A DNA stretch of 64,000 bases from Hysterangium stoloniferum. Lineage: Eukaryota; Basidiomycota; Agaricomycetes; Hysterangiales; Hysterangiaceae. The DNA lies in assembly GCA_015178975.1 (NCBI GenBank), contig WHVD01000183.1, positions 62,001 through 126,000 of the forward strand, given 5' to 3'. The notes under the pieces were generated by a model that was not told the origin of the DNA, ran no database searches, and saw only the letters and a program-made list of their open reading frames with translations. The position numbers were made by a program, and so were the translations under genes. Positions 1 to 12,385 of the stretch are shown here, one piece after another (position 1 is the stretch's first letter; each line of letters begins with the position of its first letter).

Positions 1-1
1 T

Positions 2-1169
2 CCGCTAGGCTCAAAAGGAAATATGGCAAGAGCATTCGCTACATTATTGCATGACATCTGGCATGGTGATCTACCTTATTTATCCCCTAATGGATTTCGC
101 GTACGTAAAAAGTTCTGGTTTATTTTCTCCTCAACACTCACCTTTTTCTCAAGAAATCTATTTGTACCTTTGCACCGCAGTTCAGTGGCTCGGACCAGCA
201 TGACTCTCAAGAGTTTTTATCATTTCTTCTGGACGGTCTTCACGAAGATTTGAATCGCGTGTTGCACAAGGTTCATATTGACACGACGCCAGACCACGAG
301 GCTCGACTGGAGTTAATGCCCCAACAAGTCGCTAGTGAACAAGAATGGAAGATTTACCGCATGCGTAACGACAGTATCGTGGTCGATTATTTCCAAGGCC
401 AATTTCGCAATAGGTTACAATGCTTAACTTGTCATAAGGTAAGATACAACTCGTCCCTTTGTCTCATTTATATTCTAACCCTTTAACAGACATCTACCAC
501 GTATAATCCATTCATGTACCTATCATTACCCCTGCCGAGCGGACGTACTGCAAAAACGTCGCTAGAACAGTGTTTGGATGCCTTTGTCAAAGACGAAGTA
601 CTGGAGAAATCCGAAGCCTGGAATTGTCCTAATTGTAGAACATTGCGTAAAGCGACGAAAAAACTGTCGCTCTCCAGACTGCCTCCTGTGTTGATGATCC
701 ATCTCAAGCGGTTTTCTTTTAAAGGGCCTTTCACAGACAAACTAGACACCTTGGTCGACTTCCCAATAAAGGGTCTGGACTTGACTAATTACATGCCGTC
801 CCCCCTTCCTCCTAGTGCAGATAATCATCGCTCACATGCGATGACAACTGACGATCCGCGAACGCAACTTCCGCCTTATAGATATGACTTGTATGGCGTT
901 ACCAACCATTTTGGAAGCTTAAGCAGTGGCCATTGTGAGAGCCATATTCTTTGTTGGCGTGCTTTTGTCCTGAGTCATATTTTTTTCAGATACCGCGTAC
1001 ATAGCATCGCGAGGCGGATGGCTATATTGCGACGATAGTCGCGTTACCAATGCGGATAGCAAGAATATAGTTGTAAGAAAATCTATGCGCTTGTTTGATA
1101 TATTTCTCACTTGAAGATTTGTAGGGTCGTCCCGCTTATGTTTTATACTATAAGCGTGTCCAGACATAA
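2..1169 (+). CDS. Ubiquitin carboxyl-terminal hydrolase (USP/Doa4-type), 3' part
   Basis: Deubiquitinase of the C19 cysteine protease family; the window starts inside the gene, so the catalytic Cys box is missing. Five exons fit: 2-100, 181-438, 490-934, 990-1072 and 1125-1169, all with GT..AG introns and consistent phase. Visible marks are the QHDSQEF box after the first intron, a CxxC pair (CLTCHK and CPNC) forming the zinc-binding fingers, the IHLKRFSF strand, and the His box GHYTAYI created by splicing at 934/990. The C-terminus GRPAYVLYYKRVQT is the usual USP end. The closing segment with a DD pair followed by a short linker resembles yeast Doa4/Ubp4 and Ubp5. The family is certain; the Doa4 assignment is an inference. 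Confidence 0.9.
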
Positions 1170-1344
1170 TTTGTTTTCTTGGCGTTAACTAACGTTGTTT
1201 GGACTTTTAAATTTTTTATCTTCACATCGCAACCATACTGTACTATTGTTAAATGCATCATAACCCGGATAGTGTATTAGAGCCCAAGTTTGAGGAGATT
1301 TTCGTAGAAGCAGATTTCATATAGTACAATACGCTCATACCAAC

Positions 1345-1440
1345 AAGTCGTCACAATAATTGTAAATTCTCAGGCCATAGCCATACGACCGATAACCAAG
1401 TGTTGTGCAGCTTTCTCCGTATAACAACTATGATCATACA
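1345..1440. repeat. Degenerate tandem copy of the 3' end of the Snt2-like gene
   Basis: This roughly 100-base stretch lies just beyond the stop of the minus-strand Snt2-like gene and imperfectly repeats positions 1441-1550, which hold the end of that gene. Shared blocks include the region around CTTTCTCC.TATAACAAC (1411-1429 and 1522-1540) and GTTGTGC (1402-1408 and 1504-1510). The copy carries a gap of about 8 bases relative to the coding version. Confidence 0.6.
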
Positions 1441-1468
1441 AAGAGTCGCTACGGTAAATTGCAAAGTC

Positions 1469-4400
1469 TTAAGCCTCTATAGCCATTGGGCCAACGGCAA
1501 AGCGTTGTGCTGCTACCGTGGCTTTCTCCATATAACAACAGTGACATTCATATATCGGATTATCTCGGCCTTCGGATGTTTGTGAGGTTTCCTTCTTGAC
1601 AGGATGGAAAAAGGGTGAATACTCAGTGCCACAATTGTGGCATCGAGTATCCGATATCGAGATGTCTACCACGCGGCTTGGGTTCTTCTCTGAGATAATC
1701 TCCATAGCGGCGTCAAGCCGTCGAGCTTTGCGAAGCAAGCGGTAGGAATTATCCAACGGCACTTGCTTGTAGTTCTTCGTGTATACTTGTAATGCAGTCT
1801 GCGTAGAGTATACAAATCAAAGACATCGGAACGAAATGCACCATCAACATACCTCCCCGCGCTCGTTCATGTCGCAAAAATCATGCAGTCTCTTCTCACC
1901 TGGCGAGTGTGTCTTGCAAAACACTACTGGGGTCATGGCGCCTATATCACGTTTAAAATCCACCTGCACGGTTGTGTCGCGTTTGTTCGCCTTCACCTAA
2001 TTCGATGTTCTGAATTCAGAGCCTGTGTCTTCAAAAATATGACATACCCCTTGCATCTCGAAGGTAAACCTGTGCCCCAGTTTCCAAGCGCATGCTGGAT
2101 GATATTCTGTCACACACATTGCGCATTTGACACAAACACCGCCAGTACGGTGACAAATAGAGCAAACCTATAAGGCAATGTTTAAACAGAGACTGGGTGA
2201 GATGTTGTCTATAAAACTTACACTCTCCCAACGGGACTGAGCGATGGAGCTCACACCTTCAACCAGCCGAAGGCGTGAAGCATCTGCGTACACCACCTCT
2301 GGTGCAAACAAGGAACATAAAATGTGGACCCAACCCTGACTTTCGGTTGGTTTACGTGCTCGAAGAAAGCCCATATCCATCTCATCTTTTGGCACAGGCC
2401 CTGATTTCTTCTTGTCATCCTTCCGTCTACGAGGACAGAGGACACAATCGGAAACCTGCACATGCGATAGGCTAAGTTTTCCGTTTGCTTACAAGAGATA
2501 ATAATACTCACCAATGACGCCTCTAATGACGTCTCATTCTGACACACGTCACATAGCCAAGCCTCTGCCTCGGTGGAATCCATCAGTGATCCGCCAGATG
2601 TCGCACCGCAAACACCTATGATACACATTTTAGTAAGATAAGCCACTTTTAGAGGTCATATACGGTAGTGTACCTGCATGAATGCCCATACAGCATTGGA
2701 TACATTTTATTACCTTTCCAATCGCTCCAGACTTTTTACAACATTGACACATTACATGCTTGACCATAAGCGCTGGTGGGGTTGAAATAACGGACATCTG
2801 TACGAGATAAATGAATCAAAGTATAGGTAGCGAGGGCATGCATCCTCGCCCTGTTCAAACGCACTTTAGCTCGTTTTGCAACAGGACCAGCCATAGGGGT
2901 TCCTTCTCTCTTTTCCAAAATAGCCGCACGTTGCTTTGCAGAGGGTAGATTCTCTTCCTTGGGCGGTTTTAGATTTAAATCGCCGTACTTACGCCAATGT
3001 ACTCCGCAGTCATCGCAGAGAACAGACGTCGACAGCCCTTTGGGGGCTTTCCACCATACATTGGTCTGCCGGGTCCTACAAGCCGCACAAGTAGAAAATG
3101 CTGCGATGCTACGTCCATCCAGTTTCATGTTAACAACCGACTTCTCCTCTTCAGACATCCCTGCAGATGGTTGCCTAGAAATTGGCTTCGGTTGATGTGG
3201 CGATGCTTTGCCCAGCTTGCGGGCTTCAAGAATCCGGCGATTTTCCTCCAGTAGGTGAGTGCTGAAACGCCACTTAGGGGGGTGCAATTATATCGCGAAT
3301 TTATGACACTTACGTTTTCCAAAGGGTGAAGAACCGAACAACTTCATATACAGTTCTCGAGGAGATCTGATCACGGACTGACCGCAACTCTGGACCAAAA
3401 TCTTGAATAGCATTTTCAAAGATATGGATTTCGGAAGGATGCCAAGCTCTATCAGTATACCGAACCTCTTCCTTTTTCCACTGTATGATAAATTGTTTAG
3501 TAAGTGTAATAATGATTTTGTATTAGCACCCACTTTTGGCAGACGCATTAGAAGCGTCATGGTAACGTTACTAAATGGCTCCTTCTGAAGATACGCCACC
3601 GATAGGCGTCGAATAGCCTCCGTCAACCAGTCAACAGAGACGATCGATTCTGGAGTGCTTAAATTGATTTTGCAAGCCTCGACTGCTAGCATTAGATCTG
3701 TACAATCGAGTCACACATAACAGAAACCTACTTTCATCCACTAGTCAAGAACAGGATTAACAAAGTCCTCCAGGATAATATGGAAGGATAATGCTTACAC
3801 TCTTTTCCAGACATTCTAGAGACACAGCTTAGAATTTCAATAGTTTCGTCGGTCCCTCTTTCAGGTATGTCCGGACCTTTATGAAGGGATACATCAGATC
3901 ACATATATCTACATGCCTGGTTCACCCACCTGGGACGGGTAAGGAGGAACCAGTTGGTGGTACAGTCGTCTGAAATTTAAGTCCAACACGCGTATTTGCA
4001 CGGGGAAATATTATGTCTTCCGGATCTTTTAATGATGTGTTAGACAACTATGCTTTCACTTTCCATTCTGCCTCACCTAGCGTGTCTTCTGCAATCGTAT
4101 ACTGCCTAAAATAGATTAATTGTTCGACCCAGACGTAAAAGTATACTAGCTCTGACTCACCCAAAGTATCGAAATGGCCACATCTTGTAATACTTAGCTT
4201 CAGTTTCTTCCTGCTGTTTCGCTGGTGTTATTACAGTGTTGCGGGATCCCTTGGGCCGGCCTCTAGGTCGAGATCCAGCCCCGACAGAAGACTTAGGTTT
4301 GATATTAGAACCACCAGGAGTAGCTTGACCGCTCTCTTCATCGTCATTGTGGGCACAGCGAGCACAAGACCAGCCATAACCACGAGCGGGTTTAGCAAGA

Positions 4401-5209
4401 AGCGGAGGTTGAACACATGCCATGTGGAAGTGGGACTTGCAAGTATCACATTGCACAGAATCGGAGCTGTCAAAGGTAGGTTCGAATCGAGATAGGCATG
4501 AGAGCTTGACATAAATGCAGAGAAGCTATGTACCTTGGACACCATTCGCTACAAGTATCGCAGAGACGTAAAGAGTCCGTCAGTTCTGCAACGCATTCCT
4601 TTTCCGTAACGATCATGTCATATCGTGATGCAAGCTCATCCTTGATGTGTCGTGGAACTATGATAGAAAACAGTCAAAACAAATTTTATCGGGGGAACAG
4701 GAGGGAAAAAAAAAACATATATTTACGATTGTGAATGTCTGCTGTGAGGATAACTTCAAATTCTCTTTTGATGAATGGGTCGAAAAGTCTATTGTAGTAG
4801 AAACGGTCAGGTCGCTTCTTCCATGCTGCCAAATCAGCAATTCTGTCCTTATGCCTGACATAACATTTGGCCCGGAGTTGGGTAATAGGAATGACCTCGG
4901 AATATATCGCACAGAGAAGAAGTCGTGAATCAGCGACCTGTCGGTCGCTCACATCACTTGGGCGGTAATACCATGCAACGCGGACTCGAGTGAAAGCATC
5001 TTTTGTTTTTGCTCTTATGCCGCGTGTGGTACCTTCTGCGGTTAAAAATTCCATAATTCGCGCAATAGAATATGGTGTGCCATCTCGTACAGCCCAGTTC
5101 GGCGAGCAGTAAACATGGTCTGGAAGAATGAGACCGCAGAACCGAGAATTAATGTACAAAACAAACCATTTACTCTAACTTTTTCGCCGTTGGGAAGCGA
5201 TACCTCCAT
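1469..5209 (-). CDS. SNT2: Snt2-like BAH/PHD/SANT/GATA chromatin protein
   Basis: Multi-domain nuclear chromatin reader. In Schizosaccharomyces and Saccharomyces, Snt2 works with histone demethylase/deacetylase partners. Domains in order from the N-terminus (right to left): a BAH domain (about 5200-4700; NDHVYCSPNW, AWYYRPSD); a PHD finger (about 4540-4330; CDTCKSHFHMACVQPP, WSCARC); an ELM2-like stretch (about 4020-3950); a SANT/Myb domain (about 3480-3320); a GATA-type finger (about 3100-2960; CAACRTRQTNVWWKAP, LCDDCGVHW); an extended PHD (about 2650-2230; CVLCPRRR, GWVHILCSLFAPEV); and a final zinc motif (CHNCGTEY.. CHCCYMEKA). The chosen start at 5209 opens directly into the BAH domain; an in-frame Met at 5296 is possible. 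The first intron seems to use a GTTTGT donor. It has many small introns; exon borders are not all resolved. Confidence 0.85.
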
Positions 5210-5676
5210 AAAAATTGCTCTAGAGAACCGAAATAGAAGTAGGTATTGGTTAAGATGTGGAGATGATGATTGGGGATGAAGCTTGAAACTCCGCACTGAT
5301 CTAAAGGGGTACTATTACATGTAAATAATCTGATGTTAATAGTCAAATTCACACCCTATCCTCCACTTTCCGGCTAATAATATACTACATAAGTCTTGCC
5401 ATGTCCTTCAGACAACATGTAGTTAGCGTGAGGGGGGCATGCATGGATAACCGACTCAAAGGGCATCCGCCGAGCATTTGGTAAGTTGAATCTTGTTTTC
5501 TCCCGGGACTACTAGCACTTTCGTTCTTTCATCCCGTTTCAGAACCCTCCTTGATGCCACGCCACATGTTTACCAAGTACCAGCCAATTCATATGCATTT
5601 TATAACCAATTTTGAGAGGAGATTGAGCATACTCGCGCGCATATATATCAAGAAAACCCCTTGGCAGGACTCTTAA
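5210..5676. other. Intergenic stretch between Snt2-like and TBCB genes
   Basis: No coding signal was seen. It is the 5' flank of the Snt2-like gene (read leftward) and the 3' flank of the tubulin cofactor B gene. Confidence 0.5.
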
Positions 5677-6634
5677 TTACATCTCATCATCATCCATAGT
5701 AATATCCTCCATAGGGAAATCGCCTACTCGAATACGGTCGAGCCGTACAAAGCCGCCGTAAGATTGACGAGCAGTAAAGTACCTTTCGCCTTGTACCCTT
5801 CACACCAAACTTTATTAAACGGTGAGCGCGATCCATATTAGAAACTCACGATCCGTCATTCTTTCCCAAGGGTTCATCATATTCAACCCCAACCCATAGT
5901 CCTTTAGCAAACTTCGTGGGCCCTACAAAGCGTACGGTGCCTCTCTTTTTTAACTCGCTTTCTCCCGTATCGACTTCGCAGCGTGAACCTAGAGGAATTT
6001 CTGTCTTGGGTTCCTCCGGTTCGACACTCTGGAGAGGGGGGGCAAAGCGGCCAATTTTATGCGCCTGTTTATACGCCAGAATACTGTCTAAAGCCTCACC
6101 ATTAGTTTTAGAGGACTAATATTCTACAGAAGCTATTAGGAAGAGAAACCTGAACGTGTGGCATACTCCTCTGACGAAATTTCGAATTTTTGCACACGGG
6201 AAACATCAGTGTATTGGCCAGATAACGAAGCCGATGTCGGATTCGTATCCTTCACCTTTCTCGCAAGACTCAGCCCCGTAGTAACATCTGATGCATTGAT
6301 GAGGATTGGATAGACCCTACCTTCAAAACCTGCCAATCCCGGATATTATAAAAGCCAAGTTGTTTTGAGTCATCATGTAATATCGCTAGTGCCTGTGCAG
6401 ACTCGTCCTCTTCAGTACCCTGAGCATGTAGTGTTATACTCTGGGAATCCATCGAAATCCCAGTGACTGATTCAAGCTTTTTCTATAGAAATGATCCGAT
6501 AAGACTGATCGGACAACAAAACACACCATATTTGAAAATACCTTTAGCTGTTCGACAGTAAGGTGAAGGTCATATCGACGTTCCGAACGCGTTTCAGAAG
6601 AAACTACCCAGATAGATACGGCGGATGTGGACAT
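5677..6634 (-). CDS. Tubulin-specific chaperone B (cofactor B, Alp11/Alf1)
   Basis: Cytosolic tubulin-folding cofactor that binds alpha-tubulin. The N-terminal ubiquitin-like domain opens with [20 protein letters not shown] and [17 protein letters not shown] middle segment [19 protein letters not shown] and the linker [15 protein letters not shown] are hallmarks of TBCB. The C-terminal CAP-Gly domain has the [11 protein letters not shown] strand, the GKNDGS motif and [13 protein letters not shown]. The protein ends DDDEM, an acidic tail as in the family. Introns fall near 6541, 6320, 6150 and 5840; the last is spliced in phase so that GS joins VQGERYF. An in-frame Met lies five codons upstream (6649). 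It is transcribed divergently from the Nto1 gene. Confidence 0.9.
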
Positions 6635-6793
6635 TGTCCGTGCAATCAATCAATGTCTGAACCTTTGACAATGAACCTGATTGGGAAATGAGCAACAGTC
6701 ACGTGTGCTTTTTCTACTCCCCGTTGACGCCACAACGCGACTCAACACAATTGATCAAATCATACACAGGCGTCGTGGATCTCTCTCATTTCG
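6635..6793. promoter_or_regulatory. Short bidirectional promoter between TBCB and NTO1
   Basis: Only 159 bases separate the two divergent start codons (6634 on minus, 6794 on plus), so both genes must share control sequence here. No specific binding site was identified. Confidence 0.4.
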
Positions 6794-9700
6794 ATGCCGC
6801 CAGGGCGAGGGAGTCATGCTTCAAGTCCTGCACCTGCTCCACTTTTACCAAAGATTTCATTTAGAAAAGTGGAAGGCGAAGGGGTAAACGAGCCTGCTGG
6901 AGTGACTGACCCTGCCGCCAAGTCATATGGCTGTGAGCCGTCGAGTTCTGACTGTTATTACCACGATTGAGCACTGATAACCCTCTCAGATAATGACTTC
7001 TCCTTTTTCGTGCGACCTGATCATTATATTCGATACATTGGTAAGATGCCTAGCATAGATACCGTTGAACGTAGAGAATTCTAATCAACCGAAGAACCCC
7101 TGGAAAGCGAACTTACAAACCAGGTAGAATATGACATGGATGAGCAAGACCAGGAATGGCTCGATCTTGTGAATGAAGAGCGCAAGAAAGCCCAAGTTGG
7201 CTCCGTGTCCTCCGAGATTTTCGAGATCCTGATGGATCGACTGGAGAAAGAATGGTTTGAATTAGTGCGCACTCTCTTATTATAACACTTCTAATGAAAA
7301 TTCTAAACACCTGATTTGTAGATGAAACGTGTGCCAAAACCGGATACAGGGTTACCTAGTGAAGATTCGACGTGTGCAATTTGCGACGATGGCGAAGGAG
7401 AGAATAGTAATGCTATCGTATTTTGCGATGGATGTAATCTGGCTGTGCATCAAGGTGACACAACTCCTTAAGCGTCTCATTTTCATATGATAGGAATGAT
7501 TCGTAGATTGTTATGGAGTACCATACATCCCTGAAGGACAATGGCTTTGTCGGAAGTGTACAGTTTCCCCTGAGGCCCCCGTTGTATGTGCCCCGTGGCG
7601 TATTTAATTTACAAGCTAAATATTTTCAGTCCTGCGTTTTTTGTCCTAACGAAGGAGGTGCTTTTAAACAGACAAGCACGGCTCTGTGGGCACACCTTTT
7701 ATGTGCCATGTTTATTCCAGAGGTCACTGTTGGCAACGCCATGTTTATGGAACCCATTGACAATATTGACAAGGTGCCAAAAAGCCGGTGGAAACTGGTA
7801 AGCAACTTACCCGTGACTCCTCATTTTGCTTACTTGCCTGTCAGACCTGTTCTCTATGCAGAACAAAGCATGGTGCATGTATTCAATGTGACAAAACTAC
7901 CTGCTTTGCGGCTTTTCATGTTACGTGCGCTCGCCAGGCTAAATTACTAATGGGTATGAAGGGTTTGAGCGGGGAGGATGCCGCATTTAAAGGGTATTGT
8001 GAAAAGCATCTCCCGGTAAGAGTACTACAGTAAAAAATGACCTATATACCACTATGGCTCACTATACTACAGGACGATGTGAAACGGACTCGCGACGATA
8101 CCGGAAACTTTGAAGAATCGGATACCACCACCCAAGCACGGACCCCCAGGTCTTCCAAGACAGCTCGAGCATATTCTAAGAAGTATACTCTAGGACCTCC
8201 GCTCGTACCGCAGCTCATCGTGGATAAGCTGGAGGGCTATTATAAAAAGCATTTTAGACAAAAAACTCAGTTTATCCAGCTAGTGTGTAAATATTGGAGC
8301 CTAAAACGGGAGGTAAGGAGAGGTGCCCCGTTATTGAAGAGACTTCATCTGGAGGTATGTGCTCGGACTTGGCGGTTATGCCTGTTGCCAGAGAGTGATA
8401 TTATTTTGATTCATTTGTTAGCCTTGGACAGCTTCAACAGCCACTAAGCAACAGACAGATCAAGAAAAAGCTGTCAAGTACCAAGCACGTTGCACTTCTT
8501 AACATCTTTGGTGGTGTTAAAAAACTGACCTTGTTGATCAGTATCTCGTGCGTCTGCGCGATGATCTCGAAAATGTTCAAAAACTAGCCGATTTGGCACG
8601 TAAACGAGAACGACATAAGTTGCTACAGGTGCAGCTTCTCAAAGAAGTAATCTACGGGGTATTGTTTCCGCACATCACTGCAATGAAGCATGCCCTCGAA
8701 CAGGTTCAAAGGCAGGTGAATTACACCTTTTTCGTGTTATTTGTGGCAAACCAATTACTCTAGTCTCGACAAAAATGAGCTTTTTCAGAGACCTGTGACA
8801 CGCACAGAAGCACCTGATTATTTCGACATAATCAATACTCCAATGTGTTTTGAGATGATCGAATCCAAGCTGAAGCGAGGAGAGTACCGCGATCTTAAAT
8901 TGTTCAAGGTAATTCGATTGTTCTATATCCCATATTTAATATTAATTTTCACTAAACAGGAAGACGTAAATTTAGTATTCAACAATGCAATGGTGTACAA
9001 CAAACGAGATACTGTCTTCCACAAGACTGCAGTGCGTATCAAGCCAGCAGCCGCCGGCATCATAGAATCACTTTCAGATAGCCTTCAACTCCTTCCTAGA
9101 AATTATACTGCCGAGGAGGTCATTGGAGATGGTGTTGTAGGCAATTTAGAGGCAAATCCGGAGACTCTGGCTATGCTTCTCTCAGAAGACAGCATTAAGG
9201 ACGATACCGACCTCGCTATTGGGACTGACCCGATAATCTCGCTTTTTCGAACAGAACTTGCCGTGTTAAGACCCTCGCCGCCACCGCCGCCGTCACCTCG
9301 CCGCCTGCAACGTAAGGTTCCCAAGGTAACAAAGGAGCGCCCGAAAAGAGACTACAAGCTCGAAAGACAGCGACGAAAGGAGCTTTTGGCCATTGAAAGT
9401 ACAGCGTTCCTTGATGCATCACCAGGTTTCCGAGCACCTAGAGCCACTAGAAGTACCAAGGCAGCTTTAGCAGCGCTGGAATCCACCCTGGTTCAACCGG
9501 AGCATATTGGCAGTTCTGAGAAAGAACTCAATGCTGGTGAACCATCGATCAGTACAGACAAAGAAGCGATTGTCGCAACGGTTTCTCCACCAATGCCCAT
9601 TGCTGCAGATGCCGAACAGGCGGCTGCTGTTCCTATAAAACCTCGAAGTTGGAGACGGGAGCACTTAGTCTTACCCGGTCAAGGGGCGCCTAACATAGTC

Positions 9701-11342
9701 GAGTCCATGGACAATCATGGGTCCTTTAAAAACTTCGATCGCGGGTGGATCTTGCCTTCCGGTTCAAGAAGACATAATCGCGCCATACCCGAGCCGTCGT
9801 CGAGTCGTGATCCACAACCTCCCAGGAAGCGTCCTCGCACTGGTGAGATCGTGACTATTTCTGTGTTCCGTACTAAAGCCATCTCTAGAGCGTGCAAAAT
9901 CTCGACTCTCTATTGTTACTACTGACGTCCCTGATGTAAACGTCACTGATGTACATTACCTGGACGCTTTAGTCAGTGAACGTAGTCAAGACCTAACGAC
10001 GTTATCCCCTCGGGATTCTGCAGAATTTGGCCATTCAAAAGTGAGATCAAGAGATTCTTCTCAACAGCGAGCTCCTCTAGATGGTCTGAATTGCATTCTT
10101 TTTATTACCTACTATTTACGTTTTCATAGAATCCGCTCCAGAGAACGTTTCTGAGGCTTGGCGAACGATTTCCCCAGACAATATGGCTATCCCTGGTCTG
10201 CATGGCATCAAAAGGAAGAGAACTAGCAGTCTCCGCAGTGAATCGGATAAACTTGATGCAGCTTCTCGATCAAGCCAGCCACGGGATGAACGTCTCCCAT
10301 TTACATCTAGGTCTCACAAAAAAGGAGCCAAACGTCAATCTACGCAAGCTATTAACAAACAAAAGGCACTCGGACCACAACGAGGCATAATAACAGAAGG
10401 AGAAACGTTACTCGGAGGTACTCTTGGTAATACATTCATCTCCGAATTCACTAGATTAAGTCTAACATATTACATAGTGTGGGCAAAAATGGGTAAGATA
10501 ATTCGGAATTCGAAGTGCACTATTTTATTCCTTCCTCATTTAGAGTCCTATCCTTGGTGGGCTGCTGTGGTTTGGGAAGATGACACAAAAGGTGTACCTA
10601 TGAATGTCCTGAGAAGCAAAGCATCAATTCCGCGAACAGAGCCTGGCCCATTAACTTTGGTACAATTTTTTGATAGGTCAAGATCATGGTGCGTATGTGA
10701 GAGCTTGATTTCCACCCTTCACTTAAGTAGCTTTAGGCAGTGGTTAGAATTAAGTAGCTTGAGGCTGCTGGGCGAAGATAAGGGTGAATATAATAGCTCT
10801 CTTAAAAGTCGTATGGCTTATCACTTCTTACACTATTTTAGAATTGGATGATATACTGCTTTCAGGTCGTGGAAAGGTTCAGACATTCCGGACGCCAAGG
10901 TTGAGGCAAGGATGTCGCCAGGCCTATCGGTTTGTAATAATCACAGTATAGCGGGTGTATGTTGCTGATGTATTGTTAATATTTCTCTAATAGGGAAGCT
11001 ATGGCTGAGATGGAAGAGCCTGATGACAATGATGACAATACGAACACCAACCAGTCTGTGGAGCCTTCAGCGGAACCCGGATTTTGGAGTATAAGTCGTC
11101 CGGGAGACACGCCAACAAATGCAGGACCATCGCCATCATCTGAATTTTCACACGCATTTCAAGCGCCACCTACATCGTACGAAACTACCAACCATCCTTT
11201 AGATTTTTCCGCCGAAAACATGGATGTTGACAATGGGTCTTCTCATCCCATTCCAGTGTTCAAGTCAGAGATTGTGACCTCACCCACAGATGTGCGCACA
11301 GCCTTATCTTCAGAACTGAGCGAATTGGACTCAGAAAGTTAA
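6794..11342 (+). CDS. NTO1: Nto1-like PHD/bromodomain/PWWP subunit of a NuA3-type histone acetyltransferase
   Basis: Homologue of yeast Nto1 and animal BRPF, scaffold of a MYST acetyltransferase complex in the nucleus. Start [12 protein letters not shown] at 6794 is in frame with the conserved [20 protein letters not shown], which is formed by splicing a GTGAGC..CAG intron. An EPL1-like helix region ([17 protein letters not shown]) follows, then a PHD ([39 protein letters not shown]; 7370-7570), a zinc knuckle and extended PHD ([41 protein letters not shown]; 7630-8010), a coiled region, a bromodomain ([33 protein letters not shown]; 8790-9070), a long disordered basic stretch and a C-terminal PWWP domain (VWAKM joined to [11 protein letters not shown]; 10470-10680). 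It ends in an acidic Ser-rich tail. The domain order matches the family closely. Confidence 0.9.
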
Positions 11343-11545
11343 TGTTGTATATTTTTTTTTTGTTGCATTGTTTTTATCAGGATTGAAGTACTGTATGATT
11401 TCTGTATGAAGTCTGGAAGTTGACGAGGAAATATTTAACCGGTGTGACAGTGGTACGTGACAGCGCTTCGTAAGCCGCCCACCGCCATCTCGCTGTCCTT
11501 TCAAAAGACTTGTGTGCCCCGTACATACCTTAATCGTCAAAAACC

Positions 11546-12385
11546 ATGGGCAGACCTTTATATTCGTCTATACTTCTTTCACGCCAGGCCACAAAGCTTC
11601 CTGCTACCCAGCCACAGCCACCAAAAACAAACCCCATGTTGCCCAAAACTGAATCCCCAGAGGTCACAAAATGGAGTCGCACAAACGCGTTCGACCCAGA
11701 TTCTGATGAATTTTTTAACGAAGATAACGCTGTGTACGAAGTATTTTTGTCCGAAGAGCAGGTTGCTACGCGCGCAATGGAAGAGCAGACGCAACGGATG
11801 CGTTCATTGACAGAGAGGTTGTTGAGGGAGAGAATTAACGATGCGAGGAGTACTACGCCCCATGATGGACGACTCCGCCTGAATGTAGACGCCGAAGCCA
11901 ATCGCCGGCGCCCAAGTGACCTCGATGCATATTTTGTCGATGGTCTTGTTCGTGAGATCAGCCGTAGCGGCATCTCACAGACCGAACCGCCGTCGACACA
12001 AGAAGACGCGCCTCCATCAAATGTAGCTTTTCCTTCAGCAACAGCAAGAGACAATGTGGCAGCCTCTTCGCGCACCCATCCAGTGGATCTAGTTTCTGGC
12101 CTTCGGTATTTGTCGGAGTCGCCCCGTCCATTAGATCCAGTGGATCTCCCACCTCGTTCTATATCCCCCATACCTAATACGCCTGCTCGCATTTCAGACG
12201 TATTCCCCGCTTCCCCATCCCCACGTAGAAGAACATCTAATGTGGCACCGAGGTCGGGGCCGTCATTGACATCTCAATCAATGTCATGGGAATCCCCATC
12301 CAGATTGGAGCTGGTTATGCCAGGCGTTGGCCACAATGTTGAAGCTCGTCTCCCATCAGTTCCACGTCTCTCACATCATGAGTGA
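11546..12385 (+). CDS. Unrecognised 279-residue protein, Ser/Pro-rich C-terminus
   Basis: Single-exon reading frame starting MGRPLYSSILLSRQATKLP. Residues 35-75 are acidic and aromatic (NAFDPDSDEFFNEDNAVYEV), followed by a Glu/Arg-rich predicted helix (residues 75-100). The rest is Pro/Ser/Arg-rich and probably disordered. There is no signal peptide, membrane segment or catalytic motif I recognise. Good GC3 content and length argue for a real gene. It follows NTO1 on the same strand after about 200 bases. Confidence 0.6.
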   Translation: MGRPLYSSILLSRQATKLPATQPQPPKTNPMLPKTESPEVTKWSRTNAFDPDSDEFFNEDNAVYEVFLSEEQVATRAMEEQTQRMRSLTERLLRERINDARSTTPHDGRLRLNVDAEANRRRPSDLDAYFVDGLVREISRSGISQTEPPSTQEDAPPSNVAFPSATARDNVAASSRTHPVDLVSGLRYLSESPRPLDPVDLPPRSISPIPNTPARISDVFPASPSPRRRTSNVAPRSGPSLTSQSMSWESPSRLELVMPGVGHNVEARLPSVPRLSHHE

